A stretch of DNA of 64,000 bases from JAVBMP01 sp031552195 (GCA_031552195.1 JAVBMT010000013.1:1-64000), one strand, 5' to 3'. Shown: positions 8,260 through 17,474, counted from the stretch's first letter. The notes: generated by a model from the sequence alone, not told the origin. Program-made: numbers and translations.

Positions 8260-8730
8260 ATGAACACCCGCCCCGATTTATATAAAAACACCTTCCCGGT
8301 TTCCTGGGAGCTTTTGCACCGCGATTTGCGCGCCCTGGCCCGCAGAATTGAAAAACGCGGTCCGTTTCAAGGCATCGTGGCCATTGTCCGGGGCGGGCTT
8401 ATCCCCGCCGGAATCATGGCGCGCGAACTGAACCTGCGCATTGTGGAAACGGTTTGCGTCGCCAGCTACGACGGGCAGCGCATCGGCGAATGCATCGTGA
8501 ACAAAAGCCTGTCTGAAGTCCTGCCCGACGGCGGGCGGGGCTGGCTGATCGTCGACGACCTGGTGGACACGGGCAACACCGCCAGAATGGTGCGCGCCCA
8601 GCTTCCCGAGGCCTGTTTCGTCACGGTGTACGCCAAACCGGCCGGCAAGCCGCTTGTTGACGAATTTATAACTGAAGTGGGGCAAGACACCTGGGTGCTT
8701 TTCCCCTGGGACGACGAAGGCGCGGACTAG
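8260..8730 (+). CDS. gpt: Xanthine-guanine phosphoribosyltransferase
   Basis: This enzyme transfers phosphoribose from PRPP to guanine, xanthine or hypoxanthine in purine salvage. At 156 residues it matches the E. coli Gpt length. The PRPP-binding motif WLIVDDLVDTGNT is at 95-107, and the N-terminal RGGLIPA segment is typical. No strong Shine-Dalgarno is visible before the ATG. The next genes encode a BMP-type ABC importer likely to bring in purine nucleosides, so salvage and uptake sit side by side. Confidence 0.92.
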   Translation: MNTRPDLYKNTFPVSWELLHRDLRALARRIEKRGPFQGIVAIVRGGLIPAGIMARELNLRIVETVCVASYDGQRIGECIVNKSLSEVLPDGGRGWLIVDDLVDTGNTARMVRAQLPEACFVTVYAKPAGKPLVDEFITEVGQDTWVLFPWDDEGAD

Positions 8731-8957
8731 GCGCATCGGCTTTGAAACGGACGGAAGAGCGGCGCGTTTTCAATCCTTACGCCCTGCGCCGCCTGAATTT
8801 AGCAGATCCGGTTCGCCGTTCGCAGCGCAAAGACCCTTTACTCCGGAAATTCCAGATAGATAACGCTTCAGCGCCTCCCGGCAGGCGCGCGTTAATATTT
8901 TTTTATAAATCAGGCGGGCGCTTGCCGCCCGCGCAAACAACAAACGCGGGAGCTTCC

Positions 8958-10022
8958 ATGTTCAAGAAAAGCCTGCTTATGGCTGCGGCCGCCCTGTTCC
9001 TCTGCGCCCTTCCGGCCGTTGCGGCGGAAAAAGAGCTGAAAATCGGGTTCGTCTACGTTTCGCCGGTGGGCGACGCCGGCTGGTCATACGCGCACGACGC
9101 GGGCCGTAAGGCCCTGGATAAAATGCCCGGCATAACCACCTCTTTTGTGGAATCGGTTCCGGAAGGGGCCGACTCGGAACGGGTTATCCTGAACATGGCC
9201 CGCAAAGGCTATGACATAATCTTCACCACCAGTTTCGGTTATATGGACCCGACCATCAAGGTGGCGCAAAGCTACCCCAAAACGGTTTTCATGCACTGCT
9301 CCGGCTATAAAACCGCCCCCAACGTGGGCAACTATTTCGGTCGCATCTATCAGCCCCGCTATCTTTCCGGCCTTGTCGCCGGCTCCATGAGCAAAAGCGG
9401 AGTAATAGGCTATGTGGCCGCTTTCCCGATTCCGGAAGTCATTCGCGGCATCAACGCCTTTACCCTGGGCGTGCGCGAAGCCAACCCCAAGGCCGAGGTG
9501 CGCGTGGTCTGGACAAAAACCTGGTATGACCCGGCCACAGAAAAAGAAGCCGCCAAAAGCCTGCTCGACGTGGGCGCGGACGTAATCGCCCAGCATCAGG
9601 ACTCTCCCGGACCGCAAGAAGCCGCCCAGGAACGAGGGGCTTATTCCATAGGCTACAACACCGACCTCTCCGTTTTCGCCCCCAAAGCCCACCTGGTGGC
9701 CCCGGTATGGAACTGGGCGCCCTTCTACGTCAAAACCGTGGAAGAAGTGCGCGCCGGAACATGGAAGCCCGCCTCGCTCTGGCCGGGACTGGAAAGCGGC
9801 ATAGTGGACCTTTCCCCCTATGGCCCCATGGTTCCGCAAGACGTTAGAACCAGAGTTGACGCCCGTAAGCAGGAAATAATCGACGGCAAATTCACAGTGT
9901 TCAAAGGACCGGTGAAAGACCAGTCCGGGAAGGTGCGCATAGCGGAAGGCGCTGTTCCGCCTGACGGCGACCTCCTGGGAATGGACTGGTTCGTTGAAGG
10001 GGTGGCCGGAACCACGAAATAA
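8958..10022 (+). CDS. BMP-family substrate-binding protein of nucleoside ABC importer
   Basis: A periplasmic binding protein of the Med/BMP (PnrA-like) family, whose characterised members bind purine nucleosides. The 354-residue protein starts with a type I signal peptide (MFKKSLLMAAAALFLCALPAVAA) and has no lipobox cysteine. The mature part opens KELKIGFVYVSPVGDAGW, typical of the family. The ATG at 8958 has GGGAG upstream; a longer frame begins at 8742 but lacks the signal peptide at its start. Two permease genes and an ATPase gene follow, and a strong hairpin separates this gene from them. The exact substrate is inferred from family and from gpt upstream. Confidence 0.9.
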   Translation: MFKKSLLMAAAALFLCALPAVAAEKELKIGFVYVSPVGDAGWSYAHDAGRKALDKMPGITTSFVESVPEGADSERVILNMARKGYDIIFTTSFGYMDPTIKVAQSYPKTVFMHCSGYKTAPNVGNYFGRIYQPRYLSGLVAGSMSKSGVIGYVAAFPIPEVIRGINAFTLGVREANPKAEVRVVWTKTWYDPATEKEAAKSLLDVGADVIAQHQDSPGPQEAAQERGAYSIGYNTDLSVFAPKAHLVAPVWNWAPFYVKTVEEVRAGTWKPASLWPGLESGIVDLSPYGPMVPQDVRTRVDARKQEIIDGKFTVFKGPVKDQSGKVRIAEGAVPPDGDLLGMDWFVEGVAGTTK

Positions 10023-10028
10023 CCGCAC

Positions 10029-10062
10029 GCCGCCGGGCCTCCGCCCGGCGGCCTCGTTTTTT
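10029..10062 (+). terminator. Intra-operon terminator after the binding-protein gene
   Basis: A perfect 10 bp stem GCCGCCGGGC/GCCCGGCGGC with a four-base loop is followed by CTCG and six T. It lies 7 bp after the binding-protein stop and 80 bp before the first permease. Partial termination here would give more binding protein than membrane components, as in many ABC importer operons. Confidence 0.85.
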
Positions 10063-10141
10063 CCACGCGCCGCCACCGCGGGCCTTTTCCCGCAAGCCGG
10101 AGCATTTCAGGCGCAACACTTTCTAAAGAGGCTCTTGCATA

Positions 10142-11200
10142 ATGTTCAGAGTAGCCGTACGCGCTGACGCGCCGCCGACCTGGCGCTCCGCAATCATTTT
10201 CGCCGCCGCCCTGGCCCTGGCCCTGCTGCTCAGCGCCTTGCTGCTCTATGTGCAGGGCAAACCCGGCTTCACCGGCGTGGGCCTGCTTCTGGAAGGGGGT
10301 TTCGGCCACCTTTACAGTTGGGAAGATACCGTGCGCAAGGCTATTCCCATTTTTCTCTGCTCGCTGGGCGTGGCCTTCTGCTTCCGCCTGCAGATATGGA
10401 ACATCGGGGCCGAAGGGCAATACGTTTTGGGCGCGATCGGCGGCACCGCCTTTATCATGGCTTTTCCCGGACTGCCCGCGCCCCTGATGCTGCCCGGCAT
10501 GTTCTGCGCCTCCGCCCTGGCCGGAGCGCTTTGGGCGGGGCTTGTTGCCTTTTGCAGGCTGCGCTGGAAAATGAACGAAATCATCACCTCGCTGATGCTG
10601 AACTATATCGCCGTCTATCTGCTGGATTTCCTGGTCTTCGGCCCCTTTAAAGACCCGGGCAAAAGCAACCACCCGGTCGGCATTGACTTTCCCCCTGCGG
10701 CTATTGTGCCGAACCTTTTCGGCAACATTCACTGGGGTTTCGTTTTTTGCCTGCTGCTGGCTTTCAGCACCGCTTTTTTCATGAAAAAAACCCGCCCCGG
10801 CTTTGAATTCACGGCCGCCGGAAGCAACGAGAAGGCGGCGCGCTACGCCGGAATTCCCCATGCCTTTCTGGTGGCTTTGAGCCTTGTCATTTGCGGGGCC
10901 ATGGCCGGAATGGCCGGAATTATGGAATGTTCGGTCACAGTGGGCCACCTTGAAGCCTCCATTTCGGCCGGTTACGGCTTTACCGCCGTTGTGGTGGCCT
11001 GGCTGGCCCGCCTGAAAACCAGCCGCATCGTCTTTTTTTCCATAATTCTGGCCGGAATACGGGTTGGGGTGGAAAACCTGCAAATAGATCTGCAGGTTTC
11101 CAAAAACTTCGCCCAGGTTATGGACGGCCTCATCCTGCTTGCGGTTCTGGCCGGGCAATTTTTCGACAACTATCGCCTTAAGCGCCTCCAGAAGGCCTGA
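10142..11200 (+). CDS. ABC transporter permease, nucleoside/BMP type (first permease)
   Basis: An inner-membrane channel subunit (352 residues) of the branched-chain/ribose-type permease family. It contains many hydrophobic helices and the family motif around WNIGAEGQYVLGAIGGT. A long periplasmic segment at about 155-195 precedes the conserved cytoplasmic region GFEFTAAGSNEKAARYAGIP. It is 18 bp upstream of the second permease gene, with which it should form a heterodimer. Confidence 0.9.
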   Translation: MFRVAVRADAPPTWRSAIIFAAALALALLLSALLLYVQGKPGFTGVGLLLEGGFGHLYSWEDTVRKAIPIFLCSLGVAFCFRLQIWNIGAEGQYVLGAIGGTAFIMAFPGLPAPLMLPGMFCASALAGALWAGLVAFCRLRWKMNEIITSLMLNYIAVYLLDFLVFGPFKDPGKSNHPVGIDFPPAAIVPNLFGNIHWGFVFCLLLAFSTAFFMKKTRPGFEFTAAGSNEKAARYAGIPHAFLVALSLVICGAMAGMAGIMECSVTVGHLEASISAGYGFTAVVVAWLARLKTSRIVFFSIILAGIRVGVENLQIDLQVSKNFAQVMDGLILLAVLAGQFFDNYRLKRLQKA

Positions 11201-11218
11201 AACCCGGAAAGCTGTACT

Positions 11219-12139
11219 ATGGACATTGAACTCCTCATACCGGTTCTGGCCGCGGCGGTGCAATCCGCCACCCCCATACTTTACGCCACCCTCGGCGAAA
11301 TGATCATGGAGAGGTCCGGCGTGCTGAACCTGGGCATAGAAGGCATCATGATGATAGGGGCCTTCGCCGCCTTCCTGGGGCTTTATCTCAGCGGCAACCC
11401 CTGGCTGGGCTTCATTTGCGGCGGGCTGGCCGGAATGTTGCTGGCCTCGCTGCACGGCTTGATCTGCCTAGCGCTGCGCGGCAATCAGGTCGTGGCCGGG
11501 CTGGCCCTGGCCACGTTCGGAACCGGGCTGGCCAACTACCTGGGCACTCCGTTCATAGGCAAAAGCACCGAAGGCTTCAGCCCGGTCAGCCTCCCTTTAC
11601 TGAGCGACATACCGCTGCTCGGCCCGGTGCTTTTCAGGCAGGACCCTTTGGTTTACATCGCCTTCTGCCTGCCGGCGGTGTTCTGGTTCGTTCTCACGCG
11701 CACCACAGCCGGGCTGGCCGTAAGGGCCACCGGGGAAAACCCCGCCGCCGCCAAAAGTTCCGGCATCTCGCCCTTGCTGGTGCGCTGGCAAAGCACCTGG
11801 GCGGGCGGTTTCCTGGCCGGACTGGGCGGGGCCTATCTTTCCCTGGCCTACATGCACATCTGGACGGACAACCTTAGCGCCGGGCGCGGCTGGATAGCCG
11901 TGGCCCTGGTCATTTTCGCCTTCTGGCGTCCGGCCAGGGCGGTATTCGGGGCCTGCCTCTTCGGCGGGGTGGTGGCTTTCCAGCTAAGGCTTCAGGCCAC
12001 CGGAACGGCCATTCCCAGCTCGTTTCTGCTCATGCTTCCCTATGCGCTTACCTTGCTGGTGCTTTTCGCCGCAAGCCGCCTGGGCCGGGGAAGGAACGCC
12101 CCGAAATCGCTTGGCGTGAACATTGAACCGGAGGCGTAA
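11219..12139 (+). CDS. ABC transporter permease, nucleoside/BMP type (second permease)
   Basis: The partner permease (306 residues) shows the usual shorter length of the second subunit in BMP-type importers. Diagnostic segments are MERSGVLNLGIEGIMMIGAF near the N-terminus and GLAVRATGENPAAAKSSGIS in the cytoplasmic coupling region. The ATG at 11219 follows the previous stop by 18 bp. Its end is followed after 2 bp by the ATPase start, so translation is probably coupled. Confidence 0.9.
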   Translation: MDIELLIPVLAAAVQSATPILYATLGEMIMERSGVLNLGIEGIMMIGAFAAFLGLYLSGNPWLGFICGGLAGMLLASLHGLICLALRGNQVVAGLALATFGTGLANYLGTPFIGKSTEGFSPVSLPLLSDIPLLGPVLFRQDPLVYIAFCLPAVFWFVLTRTTAGLAVRATGENPAAAKSSGISPLLVRWQSTWAGGFLAGLGGAYLSLAYMHIWTDNLSAGRGWIAVALVIFAFWRPARAVFGACLFGGVVAFQLRLQATGTAIPSSFLLMLPYALTLLVLFAASRLGRGRNAPKSLGVNIEPEA

Positions 12140-12141
12140 CA

Positions 12142-13809
12142 GTGGACGCAGCGCACGAAACCGCCCGGACGCCTCTTGTTGAATTGCGCGGCGTCAGCAA
12201 GGCTTACGGAGAAAACCAGGCCAACAAGGACATTTCCCTGCGCATTTACCCGGGGCGCATCAAGGCCCTGCTGGGCGAAAACGGCGCGGGCAAAAGCACG
12301 CTGATGTCGATTCTGGCCGGGCATACCCAGCCGGATTCCGGGCGCATTCTGGTAAACGGAAAGCCCGTGGTCCTCCACAACCCCAAACAGGCCTTCGAGG
12401 CCGGCATCGGCATGGTTTACCAGCACTTTATGCTGGTGGACAACATGTCCGTGACCAACAACGTGCTGCTGGGCCAGAAAAGCGCCTGGCTGCTGCGCAA
12501 GAACGAGCGCCGCGAACGGGTGCGCGCGCTTTCCGAACTTTACGGCATTCCGGTGGATCCCAGGGCCAGAATTTCCGCCCTTTCCATGGGCGAAAAACAA
12601 CGTGTGGAAATACTCAAACTCCTGTGCCGGGAAAGCCGGGTGCTTATTCTCGACGAACCCACGGCGGTGCTCACCCCTACGGAAACGGAGCAGCTTTTCA
12701 CGGCGCTGCGCCGCATGGCCGCCGACGGCAAGGCCATAGTCTTCATCAGCCACAAGCTGCATGAGGTCCTGAGCCTGGTGGATGAAGTGGCTATTTTACG
12801 ACGGGGCGAAATTGTCGACGAGTTCGCCCGGTCCAACGTGCCGGACGAAGAAGAGCTGGCCCGCCGCATGTTCGGGCGCAAGGCCGAACGGAATCTTGAA
12901 AAGTCTTTGCTCGGGTTCAGCGGCGTGGAACGGATAGACGGCGTTGACGCGCTCCGCGGCCCGAATCAGCCGGAAGACGGCCCGGCAACAGGCGTTCCGG
13001 GCGTTTCCGAAGCCGCCCGCAAAAAAACAACCCGGTCCCATGCCGGAGAAAAACGGGAAAATTCCGGGCAAGGGCGCGATTACGCCCTGCGGCTGGAAGA
13101 GGCCGGCTGCGAGAACGTCTCCGCCGTCAGCTTCAACCTTGAACGCGGCCAGACCCTCGCCATCCTTGGCGTGGCCGGGAACGGGCAGAAAGAGCTGGTG
13201 GAGATGATCTGCGGGCTGCGCCGCCCCCGTTCCGGGCAAGTGAACATTCTGGGGCGGGACTGGCAAAGCTTTTATTCCCGCTCCGGGAAACGCGGCGGGC
13301 AACGGGGCGGGCTGGTTTATATTCCGGAAGACCGGCGCGGCCTGGCCTCTTGCGAAATGCTCGACCTTGCCGACAACTTCCTGCTGACCACCCGGGCGCT
13401 GTTCACCCGGTTCGGGCTTTTGCGGCGCAAAGAAGCGGAGGAGGAAACCCGAAAGCTGATAGAAGCTTACGAGGTGCGCCCGGGCGTTATTGAAGCCAGC
13501 GCCCGCTCCCTCTCCGGCGGCAACCTGCAAAAACTGATCATCGCGCGCGAGCTTTACCGCGAACCTCAATGCATAGTGGCTGAAAACCCCACTCAGGGGC
13601 TGGACGTGTCCGCCACGGCCGACGTTTGGCAGCGCCTTGCCGACGCCAAGAAAAACGCGGGCGTTCTGCTGATAACCGGCGACCTGAACGAGGCCCTGCA
13701 CCTGGCCGATTTTATAGGGGTTATGTTCCGAGGGCGCCTGGTTGGCCTTTTCCCCCTTTCAGACAAAGCCAAAGTGGAAAGAATCGGCCTGATGATGGCC
13801 GGCGGCTGA
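12142..13809 (+). CDS. ABC transporter ATPase, two nucleotide-binding domains
   Basis: The energy subunit of the nucleoside importer (555 residues), with two fused ATPase domains. Domain 1 has Walker A GENGAGKST and signature LSMGEKQRVEI. Domain 2 has the weakened Walker A GVAGNGQKE usual in this family and signature LSGGNLQKLIIARE. The start is GTG at 12142 with GGAGG upstream. A hydrophilic linker of about 55 residues (around 255-310) joins the domains and is longer than I would expect. This is the last gene of the importer operon; it converges with the minus-strand peptidase gene that follows. Confidence 0.92.
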   Translation: MDAAHETARTPLVELRGVSKAYGENQANKDISLRIYPGRIKALLGENGAGKSTLMSILAGHTQPDSGRILVNGKPVVLHNPKQAFEAGIGMVYQHFMLVDNMSVTNNVLLGQKSAWLLRKNERRERVRALSELYGIPVDPRARISALSMGEKQRVEILKLLCRESRVLILDEPTAVLTPTETEQLFTALRRMAADGKAIVFISHKLHEVLSLVDEVAILRRGEIVDEFARSNVPDEEELARRMFGRKAERNLEKSLLGFSGVERIDGVDALRGPNQPEDGPATGVPGVSEAARKKTTRSHAGEKRENSGQGRDYALRLEEAGCENVSAVSFNLERGQTLAILGVAGNGQKELVEMICGLRRPRSGQVNILGRDWQSFYSRSGKRGGQRGGLVYIPEDRRGLASCEMLDLADNFLLTTRALFTRFGLLRRKEAEEETRKLIEAYEVRPGVIEASARSLSGGNLQKLIIARELYREPQCIVAENPTQGLDVSATADVWQRLADAKKNAGVLLITGDLNEALHLADFIGVMFRGRLVGLFPLSDKAKVERIGLMMAGG

Positions 13810-13949
13810 GATCCGGCGGAAGCGTACTTTTAAGGCGCGGCCAGAGCGGGCGGCCCGGCGGAGAACCGGGCTGGGAAGCCTGCCCGGAGCCGCCCCCTGC
13901 CGCCGCGCCGAAGCCTATGGAAATTCCAGCGTCAATTTGCCCGTGGCGC

Positions 13950-14705
13950 TCAGTCCGGCAACCCGCCCAGTTCCAGCACCAACAGCCTTTTTCTGACGTT
14001 TCCGGTGTTCGCGTAAGCCTTGAGAAAGGCCTGACGCCCGGCCGGGGTGCTTATCTCCTGCCGGTAAGACATGCCGCGCCCCGGCGTGGCGTGATAAAGC
14101 CAGACCGTACCTTTCGCGTCGCGGTAAAGCAGGCCCACGTGGTAATGCTCCAGCTTGTAGCCGGCGCGCTTGACGTCGCGGCTGAAATCCACAAGGCAGA
14201 CCGCGCCGGGAGCGAGGCGGGAGCAAATTTCCTCAAGGCTGCCGGGAGCGTGCAGGTCATAGCCGCGAAAACCGGCCATTTCACTCCGCCCCGGCATGTC
14301 CTCAACCGCCAGAACGCGGCCGTCCGGCATAAGCCAGCGCCGCCGCGTCCCTTCACTTACGTTGAGGATCAGGTCAACCCCGAAATCCCAGTCTTCGCCG
14401 AGTTCCGCGCCGGGTCCGCTGTCTCCCAGACGGTCGCGCTTGGCCTGCTCCAGGCTGATCGCCTTGCCGGAAAGGCCCCGCATGGCCTGAAGCACAAAAC
14501 CGCTGCAATTGAAGCCGGGAGAAGCGAACGTGACGTCCGGAGCGGCAAAGGTGGCGTAAGCCCCGGAATCGTTCACCGCTCCGTCCGCCCGATAGGCCAG
14601 GCCCAGAATAGGGGCGAGCCTTTCCTCAACGGAGGCGGCGAAGGCCACGGGCTGAAGAAAGAGCCCCAGCAGCGCGCTAATAATAAAAACGGAACGGCAA
14701 TTCAT
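13950..14705 (-). CDS. NlpC/P60-like secreted peptidase
   Basis: This 251-residue protein has a signal peptide (about 1-23) and a papain-like cell-wall peptidase layout. The candidate catalytic Cys is in SPGFNCSGFVLQAM, the His in LEHYHVGLLY, and a following polar residue may be in VWLYHATPG. The sequence departs from standard NlpC/P60 proteins, so the peptidoglycan substrate is inferred. It overlaps the end of sppA by 29 bp on the same strand, suggesting coupled expression and a shared envelope role. Confidence 0.7.
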   Translation of the reverse strand: MNCRSVFIISALLGLFLQPVAFAASVEERLAPILGLAYRADGAVNDSGAYATFAAPDVTFASPGFNCSGFVLQAMRGLSGKAISLEQAKRDRLGDSGPGAELGEDWDFGVDLILNVSEGTRRRWLMPDGRVLAVEDMPGRSEMAGFRGYDLHAPGSLEEICSRLAPGAVCLVDFSRDVKRAGYKLEHYHVGLLYRDAKGTVWLYHATPGRGMSYRQEISTPAGRQAFLKAYANTGNVRKRLLVLELGGLPD

Positions 14706-15579
14706 TGCGCGCCCTCCCCAGGCCTTGTTCGATATGCAAATTCAGAGCGGACTTTAAAACCGAACCGAACAGCTCTTCCCACCAGGGAAGGGCTGTTTCC
14801 GGCCCGTCCCATATCTCCCCAGGCATTTCAGCCAGGCCGCAACGCGCCATAAGCTCGCGCATGGCGAAATCCTGGTCTCCCAGCGCGTCAACCAGCTTGA
14901 GCTCAAGGGCCTGCGTTCCGGTATAGACACGCCCGTCGGCCAGCTGGCGGACGTATTCCTCCGGAAGCCGGCGGGCCTCAGCCATGTCGCGCACGAAAAT
15001 CGCATGCAACTCGGACATCAGCCCGTTAAAATAGGCTTTTTCCTCTTCCGTCAGGGCGTGGTAAGGGGAACCGGCGTCTTTCATGGCGCCGCTGGTCATG
15101 ACCGGAGCGCCGACGCCCAGCCGGGAAAGCAGCCCGGAGACGTCCGCCAGCTGCATCTTAACGCCGATGCTCCCGGTAAGCGTCGCCGTGTTGGCCACGA
15201 TGTAAGGCGCGCCCGCCGCCGCATAATAGCCGCCTGAAGCCGCCGCCCCGCCCATGGAGGCCACAACGGGCTTGGCCTCGGCCAGCCTTTTCACGGCCAG
15301 AAAAATTTCTTGCGAGGGAACAACCGCCCCGCCGCCGGAATCAATACGCAGCAGCACTCCCTTGACGCTGGCGTTGCCGCGCAACTCTTCAATCCATTCC
15401 ACAATCGGCCCGGAATTTTCTATCACCCCTTCCACCCGTACGATGCCCAGCCTCGGCCCGCTGAAGGCTTCAGACGCCTTCATGCGCTCATACAGGAAAA
15501 ACAGGAGCAGCAGCACAAAAAACGCCAGAAGAACCGCCAGCAGCCTGAACAGGCATGAACCGCGTTTGTTTTTTTCCAT
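14677..15579 (-). CDS. sppA: Signal peptide peptidase SppA (short form)
   Basis: An inner-membrane serine protease that degrades leftover signal peptides. The 300-residue single-domain form resembles the Bacillus enzyme rather than the double-length E. coli one. One membrane anchor lies at about 10-30. The nucleophile is Ser in GGAAASGGYY, and the general-base Lys is in TSGAMKDAGSPYH. Both belong to the S49 Ser-Lys dyad. It lies 40 bp downstream of the zinc-ribbon gene and overlaps the NlpC-like gene. Confidence 0.92.
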   Translation of the reverse strand: MEKNKRGSCLFRLLAVLLAFFVLLLLFFLYERMKASEAFSGPRLGIVRVEGVIENSGPIVEWIEELRGNASVKGVLLRIDSGGGAVVPSQEIFLAVKRLAEAKPVVASMGGAAASGGYYAAAGAPYIVANTATLTGSIGVKMQLADVSGLLSRLGVGAPVMTSGAMKDAGSPYHALTEEEKAYFNGLMSELHAIFVRDMAEARRLPEEYVRQLADGRVYTGTQALELKLVDALGDQDFAMRELMARCGLAEMPGEIWDGPETALPWWEELFGSVLKSALNLHIEQGLGRARNELPFRFYY

Positions 15580-15618
15580 TTCGCACCGCGTTGTTATGCC
15601 CGCGCCAACGCGAGCTTT

Positions 15619-15828
15619 TCATATTCTGTCAATATACACGCCGTCCAGGAAGCTTTCCAGGGCGGCATCCATTTTAGCCAGGTAATCCTCAAGAGGGTAT
15701 TCTTTCTTGCACGAAGGGCAAACAAGGCTGACCCGCAAACAGGAACGCTTCGCGCTCACCGGGCGGCCGCAGGCCTTGCAGGGCATGGTGGTCTCCGCCT
15801 GGCGGGGGTGGGAAAAAAAGGACGCCAT
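15619..15828 (-). CDS. Small dual-CXXC zinc-ribbon protein
   Basis: A 69-residue protein with two Cys pairs (MPCKACG and CPSCKK) expected to bind one zinc ion. A C-terminal amphipathic segment follows (PLEDYLAKMDAALESFLDG). The ATG at 15828 is chosen because GGAG stands seven bases upstream; a longer form from 15855 lacks this. It is the first gene of a minus-strand group with sppA. The function is unknown. Confidence 0.75.
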   Translation of the reverse strand: MASFFSHPRQAETTMPCKACGRPVSAKRSCLRVSLVCPSCKKEYPLEDYLAKMDAALESFLDGVYIDRI

Positions 15829-16136
15829 ACAATCTCCTTGGAAGGTAATTTCCATTTGCGCACGCCCGCCGGGAAAGGTTTGCCCTCGCGTATCGGCGCT
15901 ATATCCTGACCTTTGGGCGGAACAGGGCTCCGGCTTCGCGCATCCGCACAGCCTCTCAAGGGCTTAAAACAAAGCGCCGCCCAAGGCAATACGGAAAAAT
16001 CGCGTTTGCATAGTTTGTTGAATTAGTGTATGCTGCGCCATATTTTTTTTAGATTATTCTATTTTTTTCTCATAGGCCGCACTCCTGCCAGCCATATTAA
16101 GGGGCAGGCGGCGGAAAAGGCAAAGGCCGTCCGGAC
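15829..16136. other. Divergent intergenic region
   Basis: This 308 bp gap separates the minus-strand zinc-ribbon gene from the plus-strand exonuclease. The right part is AT-rich and contains the promoter candidate at 16006-16034. I see no gene, tRNA or clear small RNA in the rest. Confidence 0.6.
16006..16034 (+). promoter_or_regulatory. Sigma-70 promoter candidate for the exonuclease-DedA pair
   Basis: TTGCAT, a 17 bp spacer and TATGCT. The -10 lies within GTGTATGCTGCGC, a 13-mer that recurs exactly at 17543-17555 in front of lysS. Confidence 0.5.
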
Positions 16137-16730
16137 ATGAAAGATTTTCGCCACGATATGACCAAAGAAGAGGTTAATGAATACCCCCTGTTTCGCTATG
16201 ACGGTGAAATTGTGGTCGTGCGCGATAATGACGGACTTTCCAGAGCCGTATCCCGCATGAAGGAAGAACGCGTTCTTGGTTTTGACACTGAAAGCAAACC
16301 CACCTTTGCCAAAGGCAAAATCAATCTTCCCTCGCTTGTGCAGATCGCTTGCAGCGACGTGGTTTTCCTGATCCAGCTGCGCTGGGTTCCCCTTGGCGAG
16401 CCGCTGATCGGCGTGCTGGAAAACCCGCGGCTGATCAAAACCGGCGTGGCCATACGCGACGACATGCGCATGCTGCAACACCTGCAGCCTTTCAAGGAAG
16501 ACGGCATCATAGACCTGGGCGAAGCGGCCCGGCAAAGCGAGGTCCGCTTGCAGGGCCTGCGCGGATTGGCCGCGAATTTTCTCGGCGTGCGCATTTCCAA
16601 GGGGGCGCAATGCTCCAACTGGAGCGTACGCGACCTGAGCGAGCAGCAAATAGCCTACGCCGCCACAGACGCCTGGGTTAGCCGCAAGGTGTTCCTGCGC
16701 ATGCATGAACTTGAACTGATCGCATTTTAA
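16137..16730 (+). CDS. DEDD-family 3'-5' exonuclease (RNase D-like domain)
   Basis: A single-domain 197-residue exonuclease of the DnaQ/RNase D fold. The three exonuclease motifs are visible: Exo I LGFDTES, Exo II around KTGVAIRDDMRM and Exo III YAATDAWVSRK, giving the DEDDy metal-binding set. It lacks the HRDC domains of full RNase D, so its RNA or DNA substrate is not predicted. It is separated by 24 bp from the DedA gene and probably shares its transcript. Confidence 0.85.
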   Translation: MKDFRHDMTKEEVNEYPLFRYDGEIVVVRDNDGLSRAVSRMKEERVLGFDTESKPTFAKGKINLPSLVQIACSDVVFLIQLRWVPLGEPLIGVLENPRLIKTGVAIRDDMRMLQHLQPFKEDGIIDLGEAARQSEVRLQGLRGLAANFLGVRISKGAQCSNWSVRDLSEQQIAYAATDAWVSRKVFLRMHELELIAF

Positions 16731-16754
16731 ACCGGCCTTGAGCCTGAAGACGGC

Positions 16755-17438
16755 ATGGAAATATTTCAGAGCGTTTTAGATTTCTGCATGCAGATTGTGG
16801 ATTTCGCGATGCATGTGGACAAACACATGCTTGAACTGGTGCGCGACTACGGCGCCATGGTCTACCTTTTCCTTTTCGCCATAATTTTCTGCGAAACCGG
16901 GCTTGTCGTAACGCCCTTCCTGCCCGGAGACTCTCTGCTCTTCGCCTGCGGAGCCCTGGCCGGAGCCGGTTCTCTTGACTACATGACCCTTTGGACGGTT
17001 ATCGCCGCAGCGGCCGTCCTGGGCGACTTCGTCAACTACCGCATAGGTAATTACCTCGGCCCGCCGGTGTTCTCCAAAGATTACCGCCTCCTGAAGCGCA
17101 AGCACCTCATGCAGGCGCACGAATTCTACGAAAAGCACGGCGGCAAGGCCATTATTCTGGCCCGCTTCATTCCCATCGTGCGAACGTTCGCGCCCTTTGT
17201 GGCCGGCGTGGCCAGCATGAACCCCAAGCGCTTCCTGCTCTTCAACGTAACCGGCGCCCTTGCCTGGGTCACCATTTTTCTGACGGTCGGCTTCTTTTTC
17301 GGCAACTTGCCGGTGGTGCAGGAAAATTTCGCCCTTATCGCCATCGGCATCATCATCGTGTCCGTCATGCCGGTGGCGGTAGAGGCCGTCCGGGCCTGGC
17401 TGCGCTCCCGCAAAAACGAAGACGCCGGCCCGGGCTGA
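16755..17438 (+). CDS. DedA-family inner-membrane protein
   Basis: A 227-residue polytopic membrane protein of the DedA/SNARE-associated family; characterised members are undecaprenyl phosphate or phospholipid translocases. Typical segments are CETGLVVTPFLPGDSLLFACG, the GDFVNYRIGNYLGP region and ILARFIPIVRTFAPFVAGVA with conserved arginines. A terminator-like hairpin at 17475-17508 follows it. Confidence 0.9.
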   Translation: MEIFQSVLDFCMQIVDFAMHVDKHMLELVRDYGAMVYLFLFAIIFCETGLVVTPFLPGDSLLFACGALAGAGSLDYMTLWTVIAAAAVLGDFVNYRIGNYLGPPVFSKDYRLLKRKHLMQAHEFYEKHGGKAIILARFIPIVRTFAPFVAGVASMNPKRFLLFNVTGALAWVTIFLTVGFFFGNLPVVQENFALIAIGIIIVSVMPVAVEAVRAWLRSRKNEDAGPG

Positions 17439-17474
17439 AAGCCATATTCCCGCAAACCTGAGCCATGGGCAAAA

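Noticed and set aside
8731..8957. Purine riboswitch before the nucleoside importer
   Set aside because: No purine-aptamer core or loop-loop pattern is recognisable; only a short GC hairpin near the end of the gap.
9818..11455. A 545-codon open frame antisense to the importer permeases
   Set aside because: Shadow of high-GC membrane genes on the plus strand. It is rich in His, Gln and Gly as such shadows are, and it crosses a terminator.
15829..16005. Possible small RNA in the long divergent gap
   Set aside because: No stable long stem, tRNA-like T-loop or terminator at the expected place was seen; only a promoter candidate further right is supported.
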